Origin: Oscillospiraceae bacterium
GTDB taxonomy: Bacteria > Bacillota > Clostridia > Oscillospirales > Oscillospiraceae
Direction of reading: 5' to 3'
Assembly (NCBI GenBank): GCA_024404735.1
Contig: JAKSPP010000007.1
Coordinates: 1-21,125, forward strand
DNA: 21,125 bases
Made by a program: the position numbers and the translations under genes. The notes under the pieces were generated by a model. That model saw nothing but the letters and a program-made list of their open reading frames with translations, made no database searches and was not told the origin of the DNA. Of this stretch, positions 8,429 to 15,880 are shown piece after piece. Numbering within the stretch: the first letter of the stretch is position 1; every line of letters begins with the position of its first letter.

Positions 8429-8916
8429 TTCAAAAGCCTCAGCTTTCCCATATTCGCTTTTTCTCTCTGGCGCATCAGTCTCTTTCTCTCTCCCTCGTCA
8501 AGGTGGTCGTAGCCGAGGAGGTGCAGAAGAGAATGAACGGCAAGATAGCTTATTTCTCTCGCAAAGCCCGTTCCGTATTCCTCTGCCTGACTTTCACAGC
8601 GAGGAACGGAAAGAACCATACTTCCGAGAAGTACATTTCCCGTTTCGGGGTCAATTTCACAGTCATTGGGGTCAAATTCATCTTCTCTTAAATTATTATA
8701 GGGAAAGGAAAGGACATCCGTTACCTTGTCGACGCCTCTTCTGTCCAGATTGATTACTCTGATGCCCTCGTTATCCGTCAGAAGAACATCTATCTGGCAG
8801 GGAAGATTGACCCCCCTGGCCCTGAGAGCAACGGGAAGGGCTTTTTTTATAAGTCTTGTGGCTCTGCGGTATAGAATTGTTTCACTTTCGAGCTGAACAT
8901 CAATGCTGTGTCTCAT
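8425..8916 (-). CDS. ybeY: Endoribonuclease YbeY
   Basis: YbeY (163 residues) is a zinc-dependent RNase involved in 16S rRNA 3'-end maturation and ribosome quality control. The metal-binding motif H-x3-H-x5-H is seen at His128, His132 and His138 within HSLLHLLGYDH. The conserved VTDVLSFPY segment is at about 65-73. ATG at 8916 has AGGAGG eight bases upstream and overlaps the phoH stop by four bases, and the gene's own stop overlaps the era start by four, so phoH, ybeY and era look translationally coupled. Length is normal. Confidence 0.96.
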   Translation of the reverse strand: MRHSIDVQLESETILYRRATRLIKKALPVALRARGVNLPCQIDVLLTDNEGIRVINLDRRGVDKVTDVLSFPYNNLREDEFDPNDCEIDPETGNVLLGSMVLSVPRCESQAEEYGTGFAREISYLAVHSLLHLLGYDHLDEGERKRLMRQREKANMGKLRLLK

Positions 8917-9920
8917 TTCGAGCTCCTCCTGTAATAATGTCCCTTTGCGGGCTTTGTCTCCGGTGCGGAAGCCGGGGCCTTTTTTTCATATGCTTCTATA
9001 ATCTTCTGAACAAGTGCGTGGCGGACAACATCGGCAGCACTGAGCCTGCATATTGCGATGTCGTCAATGCCGTCAAGCACCTTCATAGCCTGCTTAAGTC
9101 CGCTTGGCTTGTCTCCGGGAAGGTCAATCTGGGTTATATCACCGGTTATAACCATTTTGGAGCTGAAGCCCATTCGGGTTAAGAACATCTTCATCTGCTC
9201 TCTTGAGGTGTTCTGAGCCTCGTCGAGAATGATAAAGCTGTCATCGAGAGTCCTGCCTCGCATATAGGCAAGAGGCGCAACCTCTATGTTTCCCTTTTCC
9301 AGATAGGAGTTATAGGTTTCGGGGCCCAGCATTTCAAAAAGAGCATCATATAAGGGGCGAAGATAGGGGTCTACCTTGCTCTGCATATCTCCGGGCAGAA
9401 AGCCCAGACGCTCGCCCGCTTCAACTGCGGGACGGGTCAGGATGATGCGGTTTACCTGCTTTGCTCTGAATGCCGCAACGGCAGCCGCAACGGCCAGATA
9501 TGTCTTTCCTGTACCGGCAGGGCCGATACCGAGTGTTATTGTATTGTTTTTTATAGCCTCGCAATAGGCCTTCTGGCCTATTGTTTTTGCCTTGACAGGC
9601 TTGCCCTTTGCGGTAACGCAGACAACATCACCTGCAAGATCGGATATTTTCGTCTCCTGCCCGCTTTTTACCAGCTTCAGAATATAGCGGACATTCTGAG
9701 CGTCGATATTCTCTCCTCTGGCGGCCAGCTCCATCAGTCCCGAGATAACCTTTTCGGCAATCACAACGCCCTCTTCATCGCCGCTTATTCTGATTTCGGA
9801 GCCTCTGTCAATAACGGAAACTCCGAGTTCGCTCTCAATTATTCCCATATTGTTGTCAAAGGAGCCGAAAAGATTTATTAGGTTTTCTATTCTGTCTGCG
9901 GCAATGCTGATTTCTGTCAT
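8913..9920 (-). CDS. phoH: PhoH-family ATPase
   Basis: PhoH-like protein (335 residues), a RecD/helicase-superfamily P-loop ATPase commonly next to ybeY and proposed to act in RNA metabolism. Walker A GIGPAGTGKT is at residues 131-140, and Walker B ILDEAQ at about 231-236; TRPAVEAGERLGFLPGD (162-178) is a family hallmark. The N-terminal 100 residues form the RNA-binding-like domain typical of this subgroup. The C terminus is basic. ATG at 9920 lies three bases past the stop of the second chromate-transporter gene, whose last codons contain its GGAGT ribosome site, so translation is tightly linked. It overlaps ybeY by four bases. Confidence 0.94.
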   Translation of the reverse strand: MTEISIAADRIENLINLFGSFDNNMGIIESELGVSVIDRGSEIRISGDEEGVVIAEKVISGLMELAARGENIDAQNVRYILKLVKSGQETKISDLAGDVVCVTAKGKPVKAKTIGQKAYCEAIKNNTITLGIGPAGTGKTYLAVAAAVAAFRAKQVNRIILTRPAVEAGERLGFLPGDMQSKVDPYLRPLYDALFEMLGPETYNSYLEKGNIEVAPLAYMRGRTLDDSFIILDEAQNTSREQMKMFLTRMGFSSKMVITGDITQIDLPGDKPSGLKQAMKVLDGIDDIAICRLSAADVVRHALVQKIIEAYEKKAPASAPETKPAKGHYYRRSSK

Positions 9921-9923
9921 CTG

Positions 9924-10490
9924 TTATACTCCGGCAAAGTGAAATAATATTCCGATTACGGCTCCCGCCGCAATTATACAAAGGGGATGAAGCTTTTTAA
10001 CCTGTTTTACAAAGTTTGTAAGTACAAAAAGAACAACCATAAGGATTAGCCCTTTAATATCCACAAGGCCGAAAAGACCCGCAGTATTTTTAAGGGACAT
10101 AATTACAACGGTAATTCCCGCAGAGGCAATCATTGCAGCCGAAGCAGGACGCATACCGGAAAAGGCTCCGGATACTGTTTTACTGTTCTTGAAGGTAACG
10201 AGAATTCCGGAAATGATGATTGTTATTATAAGAGGGGGTGTTATAAGTCCGAGAGTTGCACAGACAGCGCCCGGAATACCCGCCGTACGAAAGCCCACAA
10301 AGGTAGCCATATTTACGCCGATAGGGCCGGGGGTGGATTCCGATACGGCAATCATATCCGCAAGCTCTGCCACTGTAAACCAGGCTCTTTTTTCCGCAAG
10401 CTCGGTGAGGAAGGGCACTGTGGCCATTCCGCCGCCTACGGCAAAAAGACCAACCTTGAAGTATTCTATAAAAAGAAGAAGATAAATCAA
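9924..10490 (-). CDS. Chromate transporter (CHR) family protein, second half-size subunit
   Basis: A 188-residue polytopic membrane protein of the short-chain CHR family, whose paired halves make a CHR permease. It shows the family motifs FAVGGGMATVPFL near residues 16-28 and SESTPGPIGVNMATFVG in the next loop, followed by several hydrophobic helices. I chose the TTG at 10490 as start because AAAGGAGG lies seven bases before it and the protein then begins directly with the first helix; it overlaps the stop of the upstream half by four bases (TTGA). A longer reading frame reaching 10607 is open but would overlap the upstream gene by 121 bases. Chromate as substrate is family naming only; in anaerobes the natural substrate is unknown. 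Confidence 0.88.
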   Translation of the reverse strand: MIYLLLFIEYFKVGLFAVGGGMATVPFLTELAEKRAWFTVAELADMIAVSESTPGPIGVNMATFVGFRTAGIPGAVCATLGLITPPLIITIIISGILVTFKNSKTVSGAFSGMRPASAAMIASAGITVVIMSLKNTAGLFGLVDIKGLILMVVLFVLTNFVKQVKKLHPLCIIAAGAVIGILFHFAGV

Positions 10491-11056
10491 TGTCTCTCCT
10501 CCTTTCCCTTTTTGCCCTGCACACTGCAGTATATAATTCCGGATACCGCAGCGGCAACAACCAGGGCTGCCGTGGGAATCTTCGTGAACAGCGCAAGAAT
10601 AAGGCAAAGGTCAAAAACACTTATTGCAAAAACGCCCTTAACGGACTTTTTCCACATATTTATAACCGTGTTAATAACGAGAACACCTACGCAGACACGA
10701 ATACCCGCAAAGGCATTTTTTACATAGGGATTTTCCGTCCAGCCCGAGAGAAGCGCCGCAATAACGATAATTATTACAAGCGAGGGGAATATTACACCCA
10801 GTGTTGCGGCAATTGCCCCGGGAATTCCGCGGAGCTTTTTCCCCGCAAAGCCCGCCGTGTTAACGGCGATTACACCCGGTGTGCACTGCCCTATGGCATA
10901 GTAGTCAAGGAGCTCCTCCTCCGTTGCCCAGCCTCTGTTTTCGCAGAGCTCACGCTTCAGAATGGGAAGCATGGCATAACCGCCTCCGAAGGTTGTTGCC
11001 CCTATTTTTGCAAAGGTTAAAAACAGTTCAAATAAACTGTCACTGCGTTTTTTCAT
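10487..11056 (-). CDS. Chromate transporter (CHR) family protein, first half-size subunit
   Basis: A 189-residue polytopic membrane protein, the first of two adjacent CHR-family halves. The motif FGGGYAMLPIL appears near residues 18-28 and GQCTPGVIAVNTAGF in the following loop; the rest is hydrophobic helices, ending in a basic cytoplasmic tail. The ATG at 11056 overlaps the recR stop by four bases with GGTGGAG just before it, so it is coupled to recR. Its sequence differs clearly from its partner (TPGV against TPGP), as usual for heteromeric short CHR pairs. Its position among recombination and ribosome genes is unexplained. The transported ion cannot be inferred from sequence. Confidence 0.9.
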   Translation of the reverse strand: MKKRSDSLFELFLTFAKIGATTFGGGYAMLPILKRELCENRGWATEEELLDYYAIGQCTPGVIAVNTAGFAGKKLRGIPGAIAATLGVIFPSLVIIIVIAALLSGWTENPYVKNAFAGIRVCVGVLVINTVINMWKKSVKGVFAISVFDLCLILALFTKIPTAALVVAAAVSGIIYCSVQGKKGKEERH

Positions 11057-11652
11057 ATCTCCACCCTTCCCTCAAGAGCACGCATAAGTGTAGCATCATC
11101 GGCATACTCAAGGTTGGAGCCCACGGGAATACCATAGGCAAGACGGGTTATCTTTACTCCGAACGGTCTTAAGAGCCCGGAAATATAAATTGCGGTTGTA
11201 TCGCCCTCTGTATCCGGGTTCGTTGCCATGATGACCTCCTTTATTTCCCCCTTTGCCACACGCGTGACGAGCTCGGTTATTTTAAGGTCATCGGGGCCCA
11301 CTCTGTTCACGGGAGAAAGTACACCGTGCAGAACGTGATAAAGACCGGAATACTCGCGGCTTCTCTCAATGGAAACCACATCCCTCGGCTCTGCCACAAC
11401 GCATATAACACTGCCGTCACGCCTGGGGCTTGAACAGACCGGGCATAGCTCCTCCTCTGTCAGATTCTGGCAATTCGGGCAGGTATGAACCCTTTTTCGG
11501 GCATTTGTTATTGCCTCGGCAAAGGCATTTGCGCTCTCCTCGGGAACGGAAAGCATATGGAAGGCAAGGCGCTGGGCACTTTTTCTGCCAATTCCGGGCA
11601 GAGATGCAAAGGCGTCAATTAAATTTTCAAAGCTCTGGGGAAAAAGAGACAT
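11053..11652 (-). CDS. recR: Recombination protein RecR
   Basis: RecR (199 residues) forms a ring-shaped clamp that works with RecO to load RecA at gaps. The N-terminal helix-hairpin-helix is seen around LPGIGRKSAQRLAFHML (18-34), the zinc motif has Cys58, Cys61, Cys70 and Cys73, and the Toprim domain begins near residue 80 with VVAEPRDV and continues with the conserved TNPDTEGDTTA. Length is standard. In most Firmicutes recR follows dnaX and an ybaB homologue; here it follows rpe and precedes two transporter genes. ATG at 11652 has AAAGGG upstream. Confidence 0.96.
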   Translation of the reverse strand: MSLFPQSFENLIDAFASLPGIGRKSAQRLAFHMLSVPEESANAFAEAITNARKRVHTCPNCQNLTEEELCPVCSSPRRDGSVICVVAEPRDVVSIERSREYSGLYHVLHGVLSPVNRVGPDDLKITELVTRVAKGEIKEVIMATNPDTEGDTTAIYISGLLRPFGVKITRLAYGIPVGSNLEYADDATLMRALEGRVEI

Positions 11653-11673
11653 AATTGATAACGCCCTTTCTTC

Positions 11674-12327
11674 TTATGCGTTTCTGATAGCTTCTATGGC
11701 AGCAGCCCTGTCGGCCTTCTTGAATACGGCAGAGCCGGCAACGAGAACATTTGCCCCCGCCTTCTTTACAAGGGGAGCGGTTTCGGGGTCAATTCCTCCG
11801 TCAACCTCAATAAGGCAGTCCGGGTTAAGCTTGGAGAGCATAGAGGCAATGGTCTCGATTTTCGGGAGCATATCCGGCATGAATTTCTGACCTCCGAAGC
11901 CGGGCTCTACTGTCATAACGAGAACCATATCAACAAGGTCGAGGTAAGGAAGAAGAACTGTTGCGGGGGTCTTCGGCTTAACGGAAAGACCAACCTTCTT
12001 GCCTTTTTCTATAACAGTCTTCATTGCATCGAGAATGTCCTGGGGCTCACTTGCCTCAACATGGAAAACCACCATGTCGGCGCCCGCATCACAGAATTCT
12101 CCCACATATCTTTCGGGTTTGGTTATCATAAGATGAACATCCAGAAATGCATCGGTTGCCTTTCTGAGGGATGAAACGACGGGAATACCGATTGAAATAT
12201 TCGGAACAAAAACGCCGTCCATAACATCAACATGGATAAAATCCGCGCCACCCTTTACAACGTCCTCTACCTCTTCGGCGAGGCGGGTAAAGTCGGATGC
12301 AAGTATTGAAGGAGATATTCTTATCAT
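11674..12327 (-). CDS. rpe: Ribulose-phosphate 3-epimerase
   Basis: Rpe (217 residues) interconverts ribulose 5-phosphate and xylulose 5-phosphate in the pentose phosphate pathway, in the cytoplasm. The TIM-barrel metal and catalytic residues are all visible: His32 and Asp34 in HVDVMDG, His65 in DVHLMI and Asp176 in EVDGG. The phosphate-binding loop EPGFGGQKF is at 141-149. Length is normal. ATG at 12327 follows an AGAGGT site. It lies 17 bases after the unrecognised membrane protein gene and 21 bases before recR, with no terminator on either side. Confidence 0.97.
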   Translation of the reverse strand: MIRISPSILASDFTRLAEEVEDVVKGGADFIHVDVMDGVFVPNISIGIPVVSSLRKATDAFLDVHLMITKPERYVGEFCDAGADMVVFHVEASEPQDILDAMKTVIEKGKKVGLSVKPKTPATVLLPYLDLVDMVLVMTVEPGFGGQKFMPDMLPKIETIASMLSKLNPDCLIEVDGGIDPETAPLVKKAGANVLVAGSAVFKKADRAAAIEAIRNA

Positions 12328-12344
12328 AGTATAAAACCTCTTGA

Positions 12345-12941
12345 TTATTTTTCTTGGTCTGTATAGGAGCCTGCGCCGGTGCTTTTGTAGGAGAAGGTTC
12401 TCTCACCGCCGGGACCCGAGAAGGAAACGGACTTTCCTCCCTTGTCGACTTTTACGGAATAGCTTTTATTTCCCACCTCGGCAGTATAGGTCTCCGTAGC
12501 CGAAGCCTTCGGTCCGTGCTTTATGTAACCGGTCTGACCGGCCGTACGGTTATTCCAGCCCTCGGGGTTTGACTGCGTTGCCACTCTGCTTTGTACGTCT
12601 TTGTCCTTCTGCTTTCTTCTGAGCCTTTCAATCTCCGAAGCCCTGCGCTTTTTTACCCATTCCCCGTTCTCCTTTCGCCAGAAGATTGCGGGAATAAACG
12701 GCTTATCGGCTCTTACCTGAGCTCCGTATTTCTTAAACCAGCTTCTGTATCTGAGTTTGTCTATCTGGGCAATGCATACAAGCAAAAGGGCTATGAAAAA
12801 GGTACATGCAAACCAGAATGCGCCGGAGGGCAGAGAGGACAGGGAGAAAAACGTTCCTCTGTTATACAGAAAGCCGATGAGAAGACCGAGAATTACTCCC
12901 GCGGGAGCAATCAGCTTCTCTTTTGAAAAATGTTTTTTCAG
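12345..12941 (-). CDS. Unrecognised two-helix membrane protein, probable CTG start
   Basis: I do not recognise this 198-residue protein. From a CTG at 12941 it would read KKHFSKEKLIAP (after the initiator), a first membrane helix at about 10-26, a second at about 41-60, a basic cytoplasmic-looking stretch (88-112, rich in Arg and Lys) and a Gly/Ser/Lys-rich tail with short beta-like repeats (SYSVKV, SVSFSG, TFSYKS). AAAGGAGGG lies seven bases before the CTG, an ideal ribosome site. An in-frame TGA lies 21 bases upstream of the CTG, and the next usual start, a TTG at 12785, would cut into the second helix and lacks a ribosome site. It follows xpaC and telA, which suggests but does not prove a shared role. 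A sequencing frameshift is the main alternative. Confidence 0.7.
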   Translation of the reverse strand: MKKHFSKEKLIAPAGVILGLLIGFLYNRGTFFSLSSLPSGAFWFACTFFIALLLVCIAQIDKLRYRSWFKKYGAQVRADKPFIPAIFWRKENGEWVKKRRASEIERLRRKQKDKDVQSRVATQSNPEGWNNRTAGQTGYIKHGPKASATETYTAEVGNKSYSVKVDKGGKSVSFSGPGGERTFSYKSTGAGSYTDQEK

Positions 12942-12948
12942 TGGTTTA

Positions 12949-12957
12949 CCCTCCTTT
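12949..12957 (-). promoter_or_regulatory. Strong ribosome binding site that decides a CTG start
   Basis: AAAGGAGGG on the minus strand, seven bases before CTG at 12941. No ATG, GTG or TTG lies at a workable distance in the frame that encodes the membrane helices. A five-codon frame (ATG AAT AAA GGA GGG TAA) runs across the site in another phase and is probably fortuitous. Confidence 0.65.
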
Positions 12958-12997
12958 ATTCATAGTAATTAATCTTAAACGGGGAAATTAACTTAAA

Positions 12998-14161
12998 TCA
13001 GCCCTTCATCTCAAGGAGCTTCTGCTTCAGCTCGCCCTCGATTTTTCCCAGTTCAACCTCGGCGGCAGCACGGCGGGCACGGCCCTCCTCCTGAATCTGA
13101 CGTACATCCTCAAGAGTTGCGATGAGCTGCTTGTTGGTCTCCTTAAGGGTTTCAAGCTCGACAATTCCGCGCTCGGACTCCCTTGCAACGTCAACGGAGC
13201 CTGTGTGAAGAAGCTCTGCATTTCTCTTAAGAAGCTCATTTGTTACATCGGATACCTCTCTCTGAGCCTCCATTGCCTGTCTGGAGTGGTCCATGGAGAG
13301 AGCCAGAACCATCTGAGACTTCCAGAGGGGAATGGTGTTTACGATGGAGGTCTGAATTTTCTCGGCCATAAGGCTGTCGTTGTTCTGGATGAGTCTTATC
13401 TGGGGAGCCATCTGAAGGGAGATGATTCTTGTAAGCTCAAGATCGTGAATGCGCTTCTCAAAGCGGCCTATCATATTTGCAAAGTCGTTTGCAGCCTGAG
13501 CATCCTCGGGAAGTCCGGAGGCCTGAGCCTTTGCCTGAAGCTCGGGAAGGTCCTTTGCTCTGAGCTCCTCAATGCGGAGCTTACCTGCAAGAATGTACAT
13601 TGTAAGCTCCTTGAAGTAGGCCTGATTGAGCTCATACAGCTTATCCATAAGGGCGATGTCCTTAAGAAGAACTCTCTCGTGCTTCTCGAGCTCGCCTGTT
13701 ATTGTCTCTACATTAACCTCGGCCCTGGCAAACTGAGCCTTGAGAGTAGAGAGATTGCTTGTTGTACGCTTGAAAAGGCGCTTTATGCCCTTTGTTTCCT
13801 CAACGGAATCAAAATCCATTCCCTTGAGCTCGGTAACAAGACCGGAGAGCATTGAGCCGACCTGTCCCAAGTCCTTTGTGCGAACCTTATCAAGTGCGGA
13901 GCCGGAGAATTCGGAGATATTCGTCTGAGCCTGAGCACCGTAAGAAAGAACCTGATTGGTATCGGTTACGTCTATCTGCTTTGCAAACTCGCGTACAGCG
14001 GCCTGTTCAGCCTCGGAAAGCTTGCTGAGCTCGGGACGCTCGGGGATTATTTCCTTTTCCTCTTCGGGCTTTGTCTCCTCAACAAGAGCCTCGGCATTTG
14101 CGGCAGCAGTGGGATTGAGAGTCAGTGTGGGAATGTAGGAAGCGGAACCGGTTTCACTCAT
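12998..14161 (-). CDS. telA: TelA/YaaN-family toxic anion resistance protein
   Basis: A 387-residue protein of the TelA (KlaA) family, named for tellurite resistance but widespread and linked to cell-envelope stress tolerance; the mechanism is unknown. The sequence is almost all helical with long charged coiled-coil stretches, a disordered Pro/Glu-rich N terminus (about 20-50), and family segments such as GIKRLFKRTTS and LAGKLRIEELR. No membrane helix is present, so it is cytoplasmic. I prefer the ATG at 14161 (MSETGSASY), since GGAG lies nine bases before it, over an ATG at 14176 that lacks a site. The pairing with xpaC matches Bacillus subtilis xpaC-yaaN. The third gene downstream may be a membrane partner. 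Confidence 0.92.
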   Translation of the reverse strand: MSETGSASYIPTLTLNPTAAANAEALVEETKPEEEKEIIPERPELSKLSEAEQAAVREFAKQIDVTDTNQVLSYGAQAQTNISEFSGSALDKVRTKDLGQVGSMLSGLVTELKGMDFDSVEETKGIKRLFKRTTSNLSTLKAQFARAEVNVETITGELEKHERVLLKDIALMDKLYELNQAYFKELTMYILAGKLRIEELRAKDLPELQAKAQASGLPEDAQAANDFANMIGRFEKRIHDLELTRIISLQMAPQIRLIQNNDSLMAEKIQTSIVNTIPLWKSQMVLALSMDHSRQAMEAQREVSDVTNELLKRNAELLHTGSVDVARESERGIVELETLKETNKQLIATLEDVRQIQEEGRARRAAAEVELGKIEGELKQKLLEMKG

Positions 14162-14206
14162 TTTAGTATTCTCCATTTATTTCAGAATTAGTATATAATA
14201 TTGGTT

Positions 14207-14884
14207 TCAGCCCGAGAAGCCCTCGCGCTTTAAGAGGGTATTCATAACCTGAATATCCGTTTCGATATCAAGAGCCTGATTTTCAAAGAGGCTGTCAAGA
14301 AGCTTGCGATAGGAATCCAGCGCCGTATCGAGCATTTCCTCGATGCTCTTCATAGTGCCGTCTATCGTCTCACCCGCAATGCCCTGAGCGCCCATTCTGT
14401 CATAGGCATTCAGGAGCTTTATGGTTGTGGGCAGGTAGTAATCGAAGAACTTGCCTATCTGGCGGACGTCATCGGGGTCTTCCTTGGCATCCTGAACGAT
14501 TTTGTCCGTTATTTCCATAATATCGCGGACCTTTCTCTTTACGGAAAGCTCCGGTATTGATGCATACAGTCTTCCCAGCTCTGCCTGTGCAGTCCTGCCC
14601 TCCTTTACTATTTCTCTGACTCTGGGAGGCAGGGAGGCAAGCTCGGCATCGAGAATTTCGGAAGGCTTTTCCGTCGCGGCAATCGGCTGCTCATCGGGTA
14701 TAGCCCCGGAAGGTGCCGTGCTTACCCCGGATTTTGCCCTGAATATTCCGAATGCCGTCAGGGAAAGAAGCAGGCAGGGAATGAAATGAAGGATATTGTG
14801 GACGCTTCCCGAAAAGAACAGGGCATAAAGGACCCAGGTTACGCCAAAGGCAACATAGGGGGCTATCGGTTTTTTGCGTTTCAA
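14207..14884 (-). CDS. xpaC: XpaC-family protein (5-bromo-4-chloroindolyl phosphate hydrolysis family)
   Basis: A 225-residue membrane-anchored protein of the XpaC family, named after a weak hydrolysis phenotype in Bacillus; its real function is not known. Two hydrophobic segments at about 9-27 and 30-47 anchor it, followed by a helical cytoplasmic region with the family pattern LPPRVREIVKEG and KVRDIMEITDKIV, and a coiled-coil C terminus. The start is a TTG at 14884, the first possible start after an in-frame stop nine bases upstream, with GAGGTG before it. It lies 20 bases after metA and 45 bases before telA. The xpaC-telA gene pair is a known association. Confidence 0.88.
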   Translation of the reverse strand: MKRKKPIAPYVAFGVTWVLYALFFSGSVHNILHFIPCLLLSLTAFGIFRAKSGVSTAPSGAIPDEQPIAATEKPSEILDAELASLPPRVREIVKEGRTAQAELGRLYASIPELSVKRKVRDIMEITDKIVQDAKEDPDDVRQIGKFFDYYLPTTIKLLNAYDRMGAQGIAGETIDGTMKSIEEMLDTALDSYRKLLDSLFENQALDIETDIQVMNTLLKREGFSG

Positions 14885-14904
14885 GAAATGTCACACCTCT
14901 TTCT

Positions 14905-15834
14905 TCATTCGATGGGTTCAATATCCTCCAGATTATATGGAGTTGACTGGTAAACATAGTAGTTTATCCAGTTCTGATAAATAAGATTTGCGTGGCTGCG
15001 CCAGGTCACTCTGGGCGGCTTTGACGGGTCATCGTCCGTAAAGTAGTTATAGGGAAGGTCGGTGTGCTCCGGGTCCTGAGCCATATCGCGGACGTATTCC
15101 TTTGCAATGGTATCCGCATCATATTCGGAATGTCCCGTTATAAACACCTGTCTTCCTCCGTCGGTTGCGCAGGCATAAAGACCGGCCTTTTCGGATACGG
15201 CAAGTATTTTCAGCTTATCACAGGCCTTAACATCCTCAATATCTACGGTTGTGTTTCTGGAATGGGGAACCATAAAAACATCGTCAAAGCCCCTCATAAG
15301 CATACTTGAGCGGCGGACAACCTCGTGGGGAAAGACGCCGGAAAGCTTTTTGGGAAGGGGACGCTTCTGAATACCGTAGTGGTAATAGAGGCCTGCCTGA
15401 GCGCCCCAACAGATATGGAAGGTGCTCTGTACATGGCTCTTTGTCCACTCCATTATTTCGCAGAGCTCGGGCCAGTACTCAACCTCCTCAAAGGGCATTT
15501 TCTCGACAGGTGCACCGGTTATTATCATTCCGTCAAAGTTGCGGTGCTTTATCTCATCGAAGGTTGTATAGAACTTCAGCATATGCTCGGAGGAGGTGTT
15601 TCTGGACTGATGTGTAGCCGTCTGCAGAAGCTCCATCTCAACCTGGATGGGGGTGTTTCCGATAATTCTGGCAAGCTGGGTTTCCGTTTCGATTTTTGTG
15701 GGCATTAGATTCAGAAGAAGAATCTGAAGAGGACGTATATCCTGCTTTGCCGCTCTGGTCTCGTCCATAATGAAGATATTCTCACCTGTGAGGACCTTTG
15801 CGGCGGGAAGCTGATTGGGAATTTTTATGGGCAT
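14905..15834 (-). CDS. metA: Homoserine O-acetyltransferase (MetA type)
   Basis: MetA (309 residues) activates homoserine by acylation in methionine synthesis, in the cytoplasm. The catalytic residues fall at the standard positions: Cys142 in HICWGAQAGLYYHYG, His235 and Glu237 in GHSEYD. The acyl-CoA selectivity position is Glu111 in ITGAPVEKMPFEEV; Glu there is known from Bacillus cereus MetA to favour acetyl-CoA, whereas Gly in Escherichia coli favours succinyl-CoA, so the product should be O-acetylhomoserine, the substrate of the upstream metY product. ATG at 15834 follows an AAAGGAT site. It lies 46 bases after metY and is probably co-transcribed with it. Confidence 0.96.
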   Translation of the reverse strand: MPIKIPNQLPAAKVLTGENIFIMDETRAAKQDIRPLQILLLNLMPTKIETETQLARIIGNTPIQVEMELLQTATHQSRNTSSEHMLKFYTTFDEIKHRNFDGMIITGAPVEKMPFEEVEYWPELCEIMEWTKSHVQSTFHICWGAQAGLYYHYGIQKRPLPKKLSGVFPHEVVRRSSMLMRGFDDVFMVPHSRNTTVDIEDVKACDKLKILAVSEKAGLYACATDGGRQVFITGHSEYDADTIAKEYVRDMAQDPEHTDLPYNYFTDDDPSKPPRVTWRSHANLIYQNWINYYVYQSTPYNLEDIEPIE

Positions 15835-15880
15835 TTTACAGTTTTATCCTTTGCTCGGATTTTTAACAGATTAACAGGCA

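Noticed and set aside
9924..10607. Longer 227-residue version of the second CHR protein
   Set aside because: The extra N terminus overlaps the upstream CHR gene by 121 bases and is not family-like; TTG at 10490 has an ideal ribosome site.
12942..12963. Five-codon frame MNKGG before the CTG start
   Set aside because: It simply reads across the ribosome site and has none of its own; probably fortuitous.
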